DNA of 57,346 nucleotides from Defluviicoccus sp. (lineage in GTDB: Bacteria > Pseudomonadota > Alphaproteobacteria > MPNO01), in assembly GCA_022826125.1 (NCBI GenBank), contig JAJDVM010000222.1:1-57346 (forward strand), in the 5' to 3' direction. This document shows, one piece after another, positions 14,942-23,454 of the stretch. Every line of letters starts with the position of its first letter. Position 1 is the stretch's first letter. The translations under genes were made by a program, and so were the position numbers. Under the pieces are notes generated by a model, which was not told the DNA's origin, did no database searches, and worked only from the letters and a program-made list of their open reading frames with translations.

Positions 14942-15967
14942 ATGGCGGACCCGCGGATTCAGACGATGCTGGTGGGCTCCTACCCCTGGCCGGAATGGCT
15001 GCACGCCCACCCGACCGCCGAGGCCATCGACGACGCGACCCGGACGGTGATCCACCTCCAGGAGAAGGCCGGGATCGACGTGGTCTGCGAGGGCGAGTTC
15101 GTCCGCTTCGATCCCAACCATCCGCAGACCAACGGCATGATCGAGTATTTCGTGCACCCAATGTCCGGCGTGCGCGCGCAGATGGCGTTCGAGGAGATCG
15201 TCGCGTTCGAGTCCCAGGCGACGATGGGGTTCAGGACCCGCCCCGCTGCGGTCGCCGAGGGGCCGATCGGGAGCGGCACGCTCGACCTCGCCGCGCCCTG
15301 CCGCCGGGCGAAGGAACTGGCGACGAAGCCGCTCAAGTTCGCGCTGACCGGCCCGCACATGCTCGCCAAGACGCTGATCGACCGGCATTACGGCGACACG
15401 GTGGCGCTCGCCGAGGCGATCGCGCGCGTGCTGGCCGAGCAGGTCGCGCGGCTCGATGCGGATGTCGTCCAGATCGACGAGGCCAACCTGCCCGGCGCGC
15501 CCGAGGAATGGGAATGGGCCGCGCGGGTGATGAACATCGTTCTCGACGCGGTGCCGACAATTCCGGCGGTCCATCTCTGCTTCGGCAATTACGGCGGCCA
15601 GGTGTCGCAGAAAAACGCGCACTGGGAGCCGCTGATTGCCTATCTCAACGCGCTCCACGCCGACCATGTGGTGTGCGAGAACGCCCACCGGCCCATCGAG
15701 GAGCTGATGCATTTCCGCGCGTTGCGGCCGGAGATCGGGATGGGGCTCGGCGTAATCGACGTCAAGGCGACCGAGATCGAGAGCGCCGAGACCGTGGCGC
15801 GGCGGATCGAGCACGCCGCGAACGTCATCGGCGCCGACAGGATTCGCTACGTCCATCCCGATTGCGGCTTGTGGAACCTGCGCCGCTCGATGGCCGATGG
15901 GAAAATCGCCGCGATCGTCGCCGGGCGCGACCTCTACGAGGGGCGCGCGACGCAATCGGTCGCCTGA
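14942..15967 (+). CDS. Cobalamin-independent methionine synthase (MetE) C-terminal-like zinc methyl/alkyl transferase
   Basis: A 341-residue stand-alone homologue of the MetE catalytic (C-terminal) barrel. The zinc ligands of the family are all visible: His211 and Cys213 (VHLCFGNYGG), Glu246 (VCENAH) and Cys308 (HPDCGLWNL). The N-terminal MetE half is absent, as in archaeal core MetE and epoxyalkane:coenzyme M transferases. It should activate a thiol for S-alkylation; donor and acceptor are unknown. It is divergent from the TPP enzyme and followed after 14 bp by the LVIVD protein, suggesting one operon. Longer upstream reading into the TPP gene is antisense sequence. Confidence 0.85.
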   Translation: MADPRIQTMLVGSYPWPEWLHAHPTAEAIDDATRTVIHLQEKAGIDVVCEGEFVRFDPNHPQTNGMIEYFVHPMSGVRAQMAFEEIVAFESQATMGFRTRPAAVAEGPIGSGTLDLAAPCRRAKELATKPLKFALTGPHMLAKTLIDRHYGDTVALAEAIARVLAEQVARLDADVVQIDEANLPGAPEEWEWAARVMNIVLDAVPTIPAVHLCFGNYGGQVSQKNAHWEPLIAYLNALHADHVVCENAHRPIEELMHFRALRPEIGMGLGVIDVKATEIESAETVARRIEHAANVIGADRIRYVHPDCGLWNLRRSMADGKIAAIVAGRDLYEGRATQSVA

Positions 15968-15981
15968 AAAGGGGAAGAACT

Positions 15982-17103
15982 ATGGCGAGCATCAGCGGAC
16001 TCAGGGAAGTCGGCCATATCGACTGCGCCGGCGGCGGCCAGATCCGGGTCGACGGCACGACCGCCTATGTCGGGCACATGGCCGCGCCCTTCGGAACGTC
16101 TATTTTCGACATTTCCGATCCCTCCGATCCGCGCCTGCTCGCCGAGATCGGCATGCCGCCCGGTAGCCATTCGCACAAGGTGCGCGCCCAGGACGGGCTG
16201 ATGGTCGTCAACCACGAGCGGCTCGGCGGCCCGCAGACCGAGGGCTTCGAGGGCGGACTCGGCATTTACGATGTCGAGGACCCGGCAAATCCGCGGCACA
16301 TCGTCAACTGGGAGACCTGGGGAAAAGGCGTCCACCGCTTCGATTTCGACGGGCGTTATGCCTACATCTCGCCGACGGTCGAAGGCTATGTCGGCAACAT
16401 CATGATGATCCTCGACCTCAAGGACCCGGAACGCCCGAAAGAGGTCGGCCGCTGGTGGATCCCCGGCCAGTGGGAAGCGGGCGGCGAGGACTATCCCTGG
16501 GACGGCGGCCCGGCGCCGCGCTGCCACCATCCGCTGCGCATGGGCGACCGGCTCTATACCAGCTACTGGCACCACGGGGTGTTCATCCTCGGGATCGAGG
16601 ACATGACGAAGCCGCGCATGATCTCGGAATACGGAATCAGCCCGGCCTACCCCCACCCGCAGCACACGGCGCTTCCGATCCCCTTCCCGGTGCAGGGCAA
16701 GCGCCTGATGGTGGTCGCCGACGAGGACGTCGCCAAGCTGCGCCCCAGCGCGCCCGCGATCGCCTGGGTGTTCGACATCACCGACGAGGAGCGGCCGATC
16801 CCGATATCGACGTTCCAGGTCGACGGGGTCGATCCCGACGGCGCGCCCCAGGTGCCGATGACCGGCTGCCACCAGCCTTCCGAGGTGGTGACCGGCACCG
16901 AGATCCCGTTCGCCTGGTTCGCCCAGGGGCTGCGGGTCGTCGACATCGCCGATCCGCGAAAGCCCGTCGAGGTCGCCCACTTCCTGCCCGACCCGCCGGA
17001 GGGCGCGGACCGGGTCTGTGCCAACGACGCGACCGTCGACGAGCGCGGCCTGATCTACCTGATCGATCGGGTTCGCGGAGTCCACATTCTCGAACGCGTC
17101 TGA
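15982..17103 (+). CDS. LVIVD-repeat beta-propeller protein
   Basis: A 373-residue protein of repeated blades of the form IFDISDPSDPRLLAEI, GIYDVEDPANPRHIV, ILDLKDPERPKEV, VFDITDEERPIPI and VVDIADPRKPVEV, the LVIVD repeat. Many histidines (HSHKV, RCHHP, YWHHG, HPQHT, GCHQP) sit on loops, as in metal-binding propellers related to selenium-binding proteins. No signal peptide is seen. An AAAGGGGAAG ribosome site precedes the ATG. It is cotranscribed with the MetE-like gene. The function is not established; a metal-dependent oxidase or lactonase-like role is possible. Confidence 0.8.
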   Translation: MASISGLREVGHIDCAGGGQIRVDGTTAYVGHMAAPFGTSIFDISDPSDPRLLAEIGMPPGSHSHKVRAQDGLMVVNHERLGGPQTEGFEGGLGIYDVEDPANPRHIVNWETWGKGVHRFDFDGRYAYISPTVEGYVGNIMMILDLKDPERPKEVGRWWIPGQWEAGGEDYPWDGGPAPRCHHPLRMGDRLYTSYWHHGVFILGIEDMTKPRMISEYGISPAYPHPQHTALPIPFPVQGKRLMVVADEDVAKLRPSAPAIAWVFDITDEERPIPISTFQVDGVDPDGAPQVPMTGCHQPSEVVTGTEIPFAWFAQGLRVVDIADPRKPVEVAHFLPDPPEGADRVCANDATVDERGLIYLIDRVRGVHILERV

Positions 17104-17170
17104 TGTGGCAGGGCGACGGAAAACCGCCGCCCGCGACGTGGACTCTGTGACCTTGGCGCGGATCGGGCTA

Positions 17171-17198
17171 TTGTTTTCCGGCGACGGGGTCTTAATTC
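17171..17198 (+). promoter_or_regulatory. Promoter candidate for the RND efflux operon
   Basis: TTGTTT (17171-17176), a 16-bp spacer and TAATTC (17193-17198) form the only AT-rich island upstream of the adaptor gene. Transcription would begin around 17205, about 40 nt before the chosen ATG. Confidence 0.4.
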
Positions 17199-17244
17199 GT
17201 TGCGGCGCATGGAAAATTTGCGGACGGGGTCGGCGAGACGCGAG

Positions 17245-18864
17245 ATGATTGTGGGTGTCCGGCGGAACGGGGCGGGGCTGTTGCCTCTGGCTCTCGTGGC
17301 GGCGCTGTTCGCCGCGGCGGCGGTTCCCGCGTGGGCGCAGGACAAGCCGCCGCCGCTCTCGCCGCGCGCCCAGGCCGCCGACGCCAACGGTAACGGGGTT
17401 ATCGACCGGGACGAGGCCGGCGGACCCCTCGCGGCGAATTTCGACGAGATGGACTGCGACAAGAGCGGCTCCCTCGACGCCAACGAGATCCGCGCCTTCT
17501 TCACCGGGGCGGGGTGTAAGTCCATCGCGGCTGCATCGGCCGGCACGGCGCCGGCGCAAGCGAAACCGCCTCCGCCGCCGCTCTCTGGGCGGGCCAAGGC
17601 GGCGGACGCCAACGGCAACGGGGTGATCGACCGGGACGAGGCCGGCGGGCCTCTCGCGGCCAATTTCGACGAGATGGACTGCGACAAGAGCAATTCCCTC
17701 GACGCCAACGAGATCCGTGCCTTCTTCACCGGCGCCGGGTGCAAGTCCATCGCCGCCGCCGGAAAGCCCGCGCCCGCCGGCGCTTCCCCGAACCGGCGGC
17801 AACCCGCCCCGCCCCGTGGCGGCGGTCGGCCCCCGTCGGCGGTGACGCTCGACGACGTGATCGCCGAGCCGCTCGCCAAGACCGTCCCGGTCATCGGACG
17901 GCTGGTCGCGCGCCAGTCGGGCGTGGTGGCGAGCCAGGTGCGCGGCGCGGTGGTCGAGATGCGGGTCGATGTCGGCGACCGGGTCGAGCGCGGCCAGGTT
18001 ATCGCCGTGCTCGCAGACGGGCGGATGAAGGCCGCGCGCGACCGCTCCGCCGCTTCCGTCGCGCGCTTTCGCGGGCTGGTGGCGGCGGCGGAAGCCGAGT
18101 ACAGAAAGAAACAGGGCGAGTTCAAGCGGCTCGGCAGCCTCCGGAAATCGGCGGCGTTCTCGCGGGCCCGCTACGAGGATCTGCAACGCGACGTCCAGGC
18201 GCGGCGCGGCGCACTGGACGACCGGCGCGGACAGCTGCGGGAAGCCCGGGCGCAGCTACGCCAGGCGGAGATCGACCTGGCGGACACCGCCATCAAGGCG
18301 CCGTTCCCCGGCGTGGTGACCGAAAAGCACATCGACATCGGCACCTATCTCAATGTCGGCGCGCGCGTGGCGAGCATCCTCAACGACACCGATCTCGAGG
18401 TCGAGGCGGAGGTCCCCTCCGACCGGCTGGGTGAGCTATCCACCGGCGCCCTTGTCGCGCTGACGCTGGACGACGGTTCGCGCCATCGGGCGACGGTGCG
18501 CGCCGTCGTCCCGACCGAGAACGTCCGGACCCGGACCCGCCCCGTGCGCTTTACCCCGAATTTCGGCAAGACCCGGATGCGGCTGGCCGCCGACCAGAGC
18601 GTTACCGTGCTGATCCCCATCGGCAGCGGCCGGGAAGTGGCCACGGTGCACAAGGACGCGGTGGTGCGCGGCGGCGCTGATGCGTTCGTCTTCGTGGTCA
18701 AGGACAATCTCGCCCGGCGGGTGAAGGTCATGCTGGGCGACGGCATGGGGTCGCGCTTCGTCGTGCTCGACGGGGTGAAGCCGGGCCAGAAGGTCGTCGT
18801 CCGCGGCAACGAGACGCTCGGGCGCGGCGGGCCGGTGCGTATCCGGGGCGGCGCCGGCAGCTGA
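17245..18864 (+). CDS. RND efflux periplasmic adaptor fused to tandem EF-hand domains
   Basis: A 539-residue secreted protein. ATG 17245 gives a textbook signal peptide (VRR, hydrophobic core, cleavage near AWA-QD); TTG 17200 and ATG 17209 are possible but place charged residues before it. Two 60-residue units (38-97 and 113-172) each hold two 12-residue EF-hand calcium loops: DANGNGVIDRDE (46-57, 121-132) and DCDKSGSLDANE (70-81; the copy at 145-156 has Asn at position 6). A membrane-fusion-protein body follows: lipoyl halves around 218-259 and 280-330 flanking a helical hairpin, then beta-barrel and membrane-proximal parts. It should link the inner-membrane RND pump to an outer-membrane channel. 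Calcium-dependent gating is inference. The permease gene follows after 21 bp. Confidence 0.85.
   Translation: MIVGVRRNGAGLLPLALVAALFAAAAVPAWAQDKPPPLSPRAQAADANGNGVIDRDEAGGPLAANFDEMDCDKSGSLDANEIRAFFTGAGCKSIAAASAGTAPAQAKPPPPPLSGRAKAADANGNGVIDRDEAGGPLAANFDEMDCDKSNSLDANEIRAFFTGAGCKSIAAAGKPAPAGASPNRRQPAPPRGGGRPPSAVTLDDVIAEPLAKTVPVIGRLVARQSGVVASQVRGAVVEMRVDVGDRVERGQVIAVLADGRMKAARDRSAASVARFRGLVAAAEAEYRKKQGEFKRLGSLRKSAAFSRARYEDLQRDVQARRGALDDRRGQLREARAQLRQAEIDLADTAIKAPFPGVVTEKHIDIGTYLNVGARVASILNDTDLEVEAEVPSDRLGELSTGALVALTLDDGSRHRATVRAVVPTENVRTRTRPVRFTPNFGKTRMRLAADQSVTVLIPIGSGREVATVHKDAVVRGGADAFVFVVKDNLARRVKVMLGDGMGSRFVVLDGVKPGQKVVVRGNETLGRGGPVRIRGGAGS
17356..17535 (+). repeat. EF-hand-pair coding repeat, unit 1 (180 bp)
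   Basis: This unit aligns without gaps to 17581-17760: 158 of 180 bases and 57 of 60 residues are identical. Of 22 differences, 16 are silent, which shows selection for the encoded calcium-binding unit after duplication. Confidence 0.9.
17581..17760 (+). repeat. EF-hand-pair coding repeat, unit 2 (180 bp)
   Basis: Second copy of the EF-hand-pair unit, joined to the first by a 15-residue Ala/Pro-rich linker. It differs by three residues (Pro to Gly, Gln to Lys, Gly to Asn), the last at loop position 6 of its second EF-hand. Each unit keeps two cysteines 20 residues apart. Confidence 0.9.
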
Positions 18865-18885
18865 TCGGATGAAGGGCGGTCCGGC

Positions 18886-21800
18886 ATGAATCTCATCCGC
18901 CTGTCCATCGAGCGCCCCATGGCAGTGGTCGCCATGGTGTTGATGATCATCCTGTTCGGCTATGTCGCGCTGCAGCGGATCCCGATCCAGATGGCGCCCG
19001 ACGTGCGCCAGCCGGTGCTTATCGTCACCACCAACTGGCGCGGCGCGGCGCCCGCCGAGGTCGAGCGCGAGATCGTCATTCCGCAGGAGGACGAGCTCAA
19101 ACGGCTCGAAGGGGTCCAGCGGGTGCTCTCCGAGGCGAGCCACGGCAGGGCCAAGATCACCCTCGAATTCTCGCCCGGCGTCAATTTCGACCGCATGCTG
19201 CTGCTGGTCTCCAACCGACTCGACCGGGTGACCAACTATCCCGAGGAGGCCGAGGAGCCGACGCTCGGGACGTCGGGGACCGAGGACAACGCCATCGCCT
19301 GGTTCCTCTTCTCGCGGGTCGAGGGCAACGACACCCCGATGCTCGAATACGGCGACTTCCTGCGCGACGTGGTGCAGGAGCGGCTGGAGCGCGTGCCCGG
19401 CGTCGGCGGGGTGAACATTTTCGGCGAGACCGAGCGCGAGATGCGGATCGTCATCGATCCGGAGCGGCTGGCGCGATACCGGCTCACCGTGGGCCAGGTC
19501 GTCGCCCGGCTGCGCGCCGCCAACGCGTCGATCACCGGGGGCGACATCGACGAGGGCAAACGCCGCTACACGGTACGCACGGAAGGCGATTTCGCGGCGA
19601 CGAGCGAGGTCGAGGCGGTCGTCCTCAGGTCGAACGCGCAGGGCGCCGGGCTGGGCCGGGTGACGGTGGGCGACGTGGCGACCGTCACGCTCGACTACAA
19701 GGAGGCGCGCGCGCGGATGTCCTCGAACGGCGTCCCGGCGCTCGCCCTCAACCTGACCCGCGAGCAGGGCGCCAACGTGATCGAGACCATGAAGCTGGCC
19801 CAGGAGACGATGGCCGGGCTTCGCGACGGCCCCATCAAGGAGAAAGGGCTGAAGGTCCGGCAGGTCTACAACGAGACCGACTACATCAACTCCTCGATCG
19901 CGCTGGTGATGCAGAACATCTATTTCGGCGGCGTTCTGGCGATCGTCATTCTGCTGGTGTTCCTGCGGTCGTGGCGCCCGACCATCGTCGTCGGTTTCGC
20001 GATCCCGGTCTCCGTGGTCGGCTCGTTCGTCGCCATGGCGCTGCTCGGGCGCTCGATCAACGTGATCAGCCTCGCCGGCATCGCCTTTGCCGTCGGAATG
20101 GTCGTCGACGCCGCGATCGTGGTGCTGGAGAATATCTACCGGTTGCGCCAGAGCGGCATGAGCCGCACCGAGGCCGCCTATCACGGCACCGCGCAGGTGT
20201 GGCCGGCGGTGCTGGTCTCCGCGCTCACCACGGTGATGGTGTTCATCCCGATCCTGATCATGGATCTGGAGGTCGGCCAGCTGTTCCGCGACATCGCCGT
20301 GGCGATCTCGGTCTCGGTGCTGCTGTCGCTGCTGGTATCGGTCACGCTGATCCCGGCGCTCTCGAACCGGCTGCTGGCGGGGCGGATCCCCGCGCGGGGA
20401 ACCCGGACGCGCCTGTTTCTAATCGACGGGACTGCGCATCGCTTCAGCTCGTTCTGGCGCTATTTCGCGCGCCTCGTCGTTCGCTCCAAGGTGCTGGCGC
20501 TGCTGGTGGTGGCGGCCATCACCGCGGCCGCCAGCGTGTTCGCGGCCACCTTCCTTCCCAAGCTCGACTATCTGCCCATCGGCAACCGCAATTTCATCAT
20601 CGGGTTCGTGCTTCCGCCGGCGGGCTACAATCTCGATACGACCGAAACCATCGCGCGCGGCGTCGAGGAAAAGACGCGCAAGCACTGGTCGGACGAGGCG
20701 CTCGCCGAGAGCGGCCGCACGCACCCGCCCGGAACCGACGAGGCGCAGAAGGTGATCGACCGCTTCTTCTTCGTCGCGCTGCGGGGCCGCGCCTTCATCG
20801 CCGCGCGCCATGTCGACGACCAGAAGGCGGCGGAGCTGATCCCGATAATGCAGACTCCCGCGCGCGACGAGCCGGGAACCTTGGGATTCGTCTTCCAGCC
20901 CTCGCTGTTCGGCCGGTCGATCGGCACCGGCCGGTCGATCGGCATCGACATTTCCGGCCCCGACCTGGAGACGATTTTCGCGACCGGACGGCAGGTGTTC
21001 TTCCGCACCATGGGGGCGCTGTCGCCGCGCGAGGGGAACCGGATCCGGCCGCGGCCCGCGCTCACGCTGGGAGAGCCCGAGGTCCGGGTGCTGCCGGACC
21101 GGGTGAAGCTCGCCGATAACGGCCTGTCGGCACGCGACCTCGGCCAGGCGGTCGACGCCTTCAACGACGGGGTGCGCATCGCCGAGATCAACGTCGACGG
21201 CAAGCGCATCGACCTGACGCTCAAGGGTCCGGATCAGAGCGACGAATCGACCCAGTCCATCGGGGTTCTGCCGGTGGTCACCGCCGACGGGCGCATCCTG
21301 CCGGTGCGCAGCCTGTCGGATGTCAGCGTGACCACCGGGCCGACCCAGATCCGGCGCATCGACCGGGTGCGCACCGTGACGATGTCGGTGTCGCCCGCGC
21401 GCGACATGCCGCTCCAGGCCGCGATGGACAAAATTCGGGACGAGGTGATCGAGCCGCTGCGAAAGAGCGGCCTGCCGGACGGGGTGCGCATACGAATGTC
21501 GGGTTCGGCCGACAAGCTGACGACGACATGGAACGAAATCGTGCTCGACCTCGCGCTTGCCGTCATCATCGTCTACCTCGTGATGGCGGTTCTGTTCGAG
21601 AGTTTCGTCTATCCGCTGATCGTGCTCCTGTCGGTGCCGATAGCAGCGGCCGGCGGGCTTGCCGGGCTGGCGGTGCTCAATCTCTACGTCACACAGCCGC
21701 TCGACATGCTGACCATGTTGGGATTCGTCATATTGGTCGGCATTGTCGTCAACAACGCGATTCTGCTCGTCCACCAGACGCTTCATCACATCCGCCACGA

Positions 21801-22092
21801 GGGCATGACGGCCGGCGACGCGATCGAGGCCGCGACCGACAACCGCATCCGGCCGATCTTCATGTCCACCCTGACGTCGATCTTCGGAATGCTGCCTCTG
21901 GTGGTCTTCCCCGGCGCCGGTTCGGAGCTCTATCGCGGGCTCGGATCGGTCGTGCTCGGCGGGCTGTCGCTCTCCGCGGTCCTCACCATGGCGGTGGTGC
22001 CGCCGATGATGTCGATCACCGTCGGCATTCTCGAGCGCCGGGCGGGAAAGAAGGCCGATGCGCTCCGGGGAGACGTCGCGCCGGCCGAGTAA
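18886..22092 (+). CDS. RND efflux permease (HAE1/AcrB-type)
   Basis: A 1068-residue inner-membrane proton-driven pump with the usual two-fold architecture: a first helix after MNLIRLSIERPMAVVAMVLMIIL, a large periplasmic loop, a helix bundle, then a second half with WNEIVLDLALAVIIVYLVMAVLFESFVYPLIVLLSVPIA and VGIVVNNAILLVHQ. In TM4 the proton-relay region reads GMVVDAAIVV: Asp408 is kept, but the second aspartate of AcrB is Ala409. It is cotranscribed with the EF-hand adaptor upstream. No outer-membrane factor is encoded here. The substrate is unknown. Confidence 0.92.
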   Translation: MNLIRLSIERPMAVVAMVLMIILFGYVALQRIPIQMAPDVRQPVLIVTTNWRGAAPAEVEREIVIPQEDELKRLEGVQRVLSEASHGRAKITLEFSPGVNFDRMLLLVSNRLDRVTNYPEEAEEPTLGTSGTEDNAIAWFLFSRVEGNDTPMLEYGDFLRDVVQERLERVPGVGGVNIFGETEREMRIVIDPERLARYRLTVGQVVARLRAANASITGGDIDEGKRRYTVRTEGDFAATSEVEAVVLRSNAQGAGLGRVTVGDVATVTLDYKEARARMSSNGVPALALNLTREQGANVIETMKLAQETMAGLRDGPIKEKGLKVRQVYNETDYINSSIALVMQNIYFGGVLAIVILLVFLRSWRPTIVVGFAIPVSVVGSFVAMALLGRSINVISLAGIAFAVGMVVDAAIVVLENIYRLRQSGMSRTEAAYHGTAQVWPAVLVSALTTVMVFIPILIMDLEVGQLFRDIAVAISVSVLLSLLVSVTLIPALSNRLLAGRIPARGTRTRLFLIDGTAHRFSSFWRYFARLVVRSKVLALLVVAAITAAASVFAATFLPKLDYLPIGNRNFIIGFVLPPAGYNLDTTETIARGVEEKTRKHWSDEALAESGRTHPPGTDEAQKVIDRFFFVALRGRAFIAARHVDDQKAAELIPIMQTPARDEPGTLGFVFQPSLFGRSIGTGRSIGIDISGPDLETIFATGRQVFFRTMGALSPREGNRIRPRPALTLGEPEVRVLPDRVKLADNGLSARDLGQAVDAFNDGVRIAEINVDGKRIDLTLKGPDQSDESTQSIGVLPVVTADGRILPVRSLSDVSVTTGPTQIRRIDRVRTVTMSVSPARDMPLQAAMDKIRDEVIEPLRKSGLPDGVRIRMSGSADKLTTTWNEIVLDLALAVIIVYLVMAVLFESFVYPLIVLLSVPIAAAGGLAGLAVLNLYVTQPLDMLTMLGFVILVGIVVNNAILLVHQTLHHIRHEGMTAGDAIEAATDNRIRPIFMSTLTSIFGMLPLVVFPGAGSELYRGLGSVVLGGLSLSAVLTMAVVPPMMSITVGILERRAGKKADALRGDVAPAE

Positions 22093-22097
22093 GCCGC

Positions 22098-22127
22098 TTG
22101 GCGCGGGCCTCCGACGGCCCTTATAGT
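22098..22127 (+). promoter_or_regulatory. Promoter candidate for the amidohydrolase gene
   Basis: TTGGCG (22098-22103), 18-bp spacer, TATAGT (22122-22127). The region overlaps a small hairpin, GGGCC (22105-22109)/GGCCC (22116-22120), which might end the RND transcript weakly. Confidence 0.4.
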
Positions 22128-22172
22128 GGCTGGCCGCTTCGTCGAAGACACCCAATCCGGAGGCCGCAACGC

Positions 22173-23393
22173 ATGACCGACCAGACCCCACGCGCCCTCG
22201 ACGAGATCACGGTCAGGACGGACACCAGGGAGGTCCTCGCCCACGCCGCGCGCGAGGCGAAGAAGCATCGCTTCGACGAGATGATGATCGTCGACGTCGA
22301 CGCCCACATCACCGAGACCGCGTTCTGGGGCGAAATCGTCGACCGTATCGACAGCGACGTCTATCGCCATATGGCGGCGTCGTTCCGCGACCGAGTCGGC
22401 TCTCCGCCGGGTCTTCTCAACGCGACCCCCGGGCTGCTCTATCAGGACGTGTTCGGCCGCATTCCGCATCAGCAGAGCCAGGCCGAGGCGATCGAGGATT
22501 CCGACGTCCACCGCCAGGTGACGCTGACCCGCCGGGCGATGGATTCGATGAGCATCGACTACATGGTCGTCTTCCCCACCCCCATGCTCCTGCTCGGAAC
22601 CCACCCCCAGCCCGAGGTCGAGGTCGAGCTGGCCTGGGCGTTCAACCGCTGGCTGACCGAGGAGGTGCTGCCCGAGGAGCCGCGGATGAAGGGGCTGCTT
22701 TACCTTCCCTTCAACACGCCGGAAGCCTGCCCGCGCTTCGTCGAGGAGTTCGGCGACAAGCCGGGATCGATGGGCTTCACCGTCACCTCGACGCGTCACA
22801 GGGCGGTTCACCACAATTCCTACATGCCGCTCTATGCCGCGCTGGAGGAGCGCAACCTGCCGCTCGCCTTCCATGCCGGGTTCAACTGGGAAGACGGCTC
22901 GATGGCGCAGCTCAACCGGTTCCTCTCGATGCACGCGCTGAGCTTCGTCCACTGCAACCTGATCCACATGACCAACTGGGTGATCAACGGCCTGCCGGTG
23001 CGTTTCCCCAACCTCAAGGTGCTCTGGATCGAGAGCGGAATCGCCTGGTTGCCCTATCTCATGCAGCGGCTGGATTCGGAATACATGATGCGTTCGTCCG
23101 AGGCGCCGCTGCTGACCCGCAAGCCGAGCGAGTACATCAAGGACATGTACTTCTCCAGCCAGCCGCTCGAATCCCAGCATCCCAAGCTGATGGAAGCGAC
23201 CTTCGAGGCGATCGACGCGGAAACCCAGCTTCTCTGGTGCTCCGACTGGCCGCACTGGGACTTCGACTCGCCGTCGGTGATCTGGGACCTGCCGTTCCTC
23301 AACGAGCGGCAGAAACGGAGGATCATGGGCGAGAACGCCGCCGAGCTGTTCGGCCTCGACAACCCCTACCTGGCACGCCAGGCGGCGGAATAG
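22173..23393 (+). CDS. Amidohydrolase-2 (ACMSD-like) family metal-dependent hydrolase/decarboxylase
   Basis: A 406-residue TIM-barrel protein. The metal motif near the N-terminus is IVDVDAH (Asp41-Val-Asp43-Ala-His45). Further family landmarks are AFHAGFNWED, LIHMTNWVINGLPVRFPNLKVLWIESGIAWLPYLMQRLD and LWCSDWPHWDFDSP. Relatives decarboxylate or hydrolyse aromatic and pyridine carboxylates (ACMSD, gamma-resorcylate decarboxylase). A CCGGAGG ribosome site lies 10 bp before the ATG. The gene stands alone with its own promoter candidate; the substrate is unknown. Confidence 0.85.
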   Translation: MTDQTPRALDEITVRTDTREVLAHAAREAKKHRFDEMMIVDVDAHITETAFWGEIVDRIDSDVYRHMAASFRDRVGSPPGLLNATPGLLYQDVFGRIPHQQSQAEAIEDSDVHRQVTLTRRAMDSMSIDYMVVFPTPMLLLGTHPQPEVEVELAWAFNRWLTEEVLPEEPRMKGLLYLPFNTPEACPRFVEEFGDKPGSMGFTVTSTRHRAVHHNSYMPLYAALEERNLPLAFHAGFNWEDGSMAQLNRFLSMHALSFVHCNLIHMTNWVINGLPVRFPNLKVLWIESGIAWLPYLMQRLDSEYMMRSSEAPLLTRKPSEYIKDMYFSSQPLESQHPKLMEATFEAIDAETQLLWCSDWPHWDFDSPSVIWDLPFLNERQKRRIMGENAAELFGLDNPYLARQAAE

Positions 23394-23454
23394 GGCGCGT
23401 CCGGTCCCGTCGGAATCCCGGCGGCCTCCGCGGCGTGCCGGCATCGACGGCCGG

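Noticed and set aside
18886-22092. Heavy-metal (CzcA-type) rather than drug-type RND permease
   Set aside because: The TM4 and loop sequences look like HAE1; no metal-type acidic motif or CzcB-like partner was seen, though the EF-hand adaptor made it worth considering.
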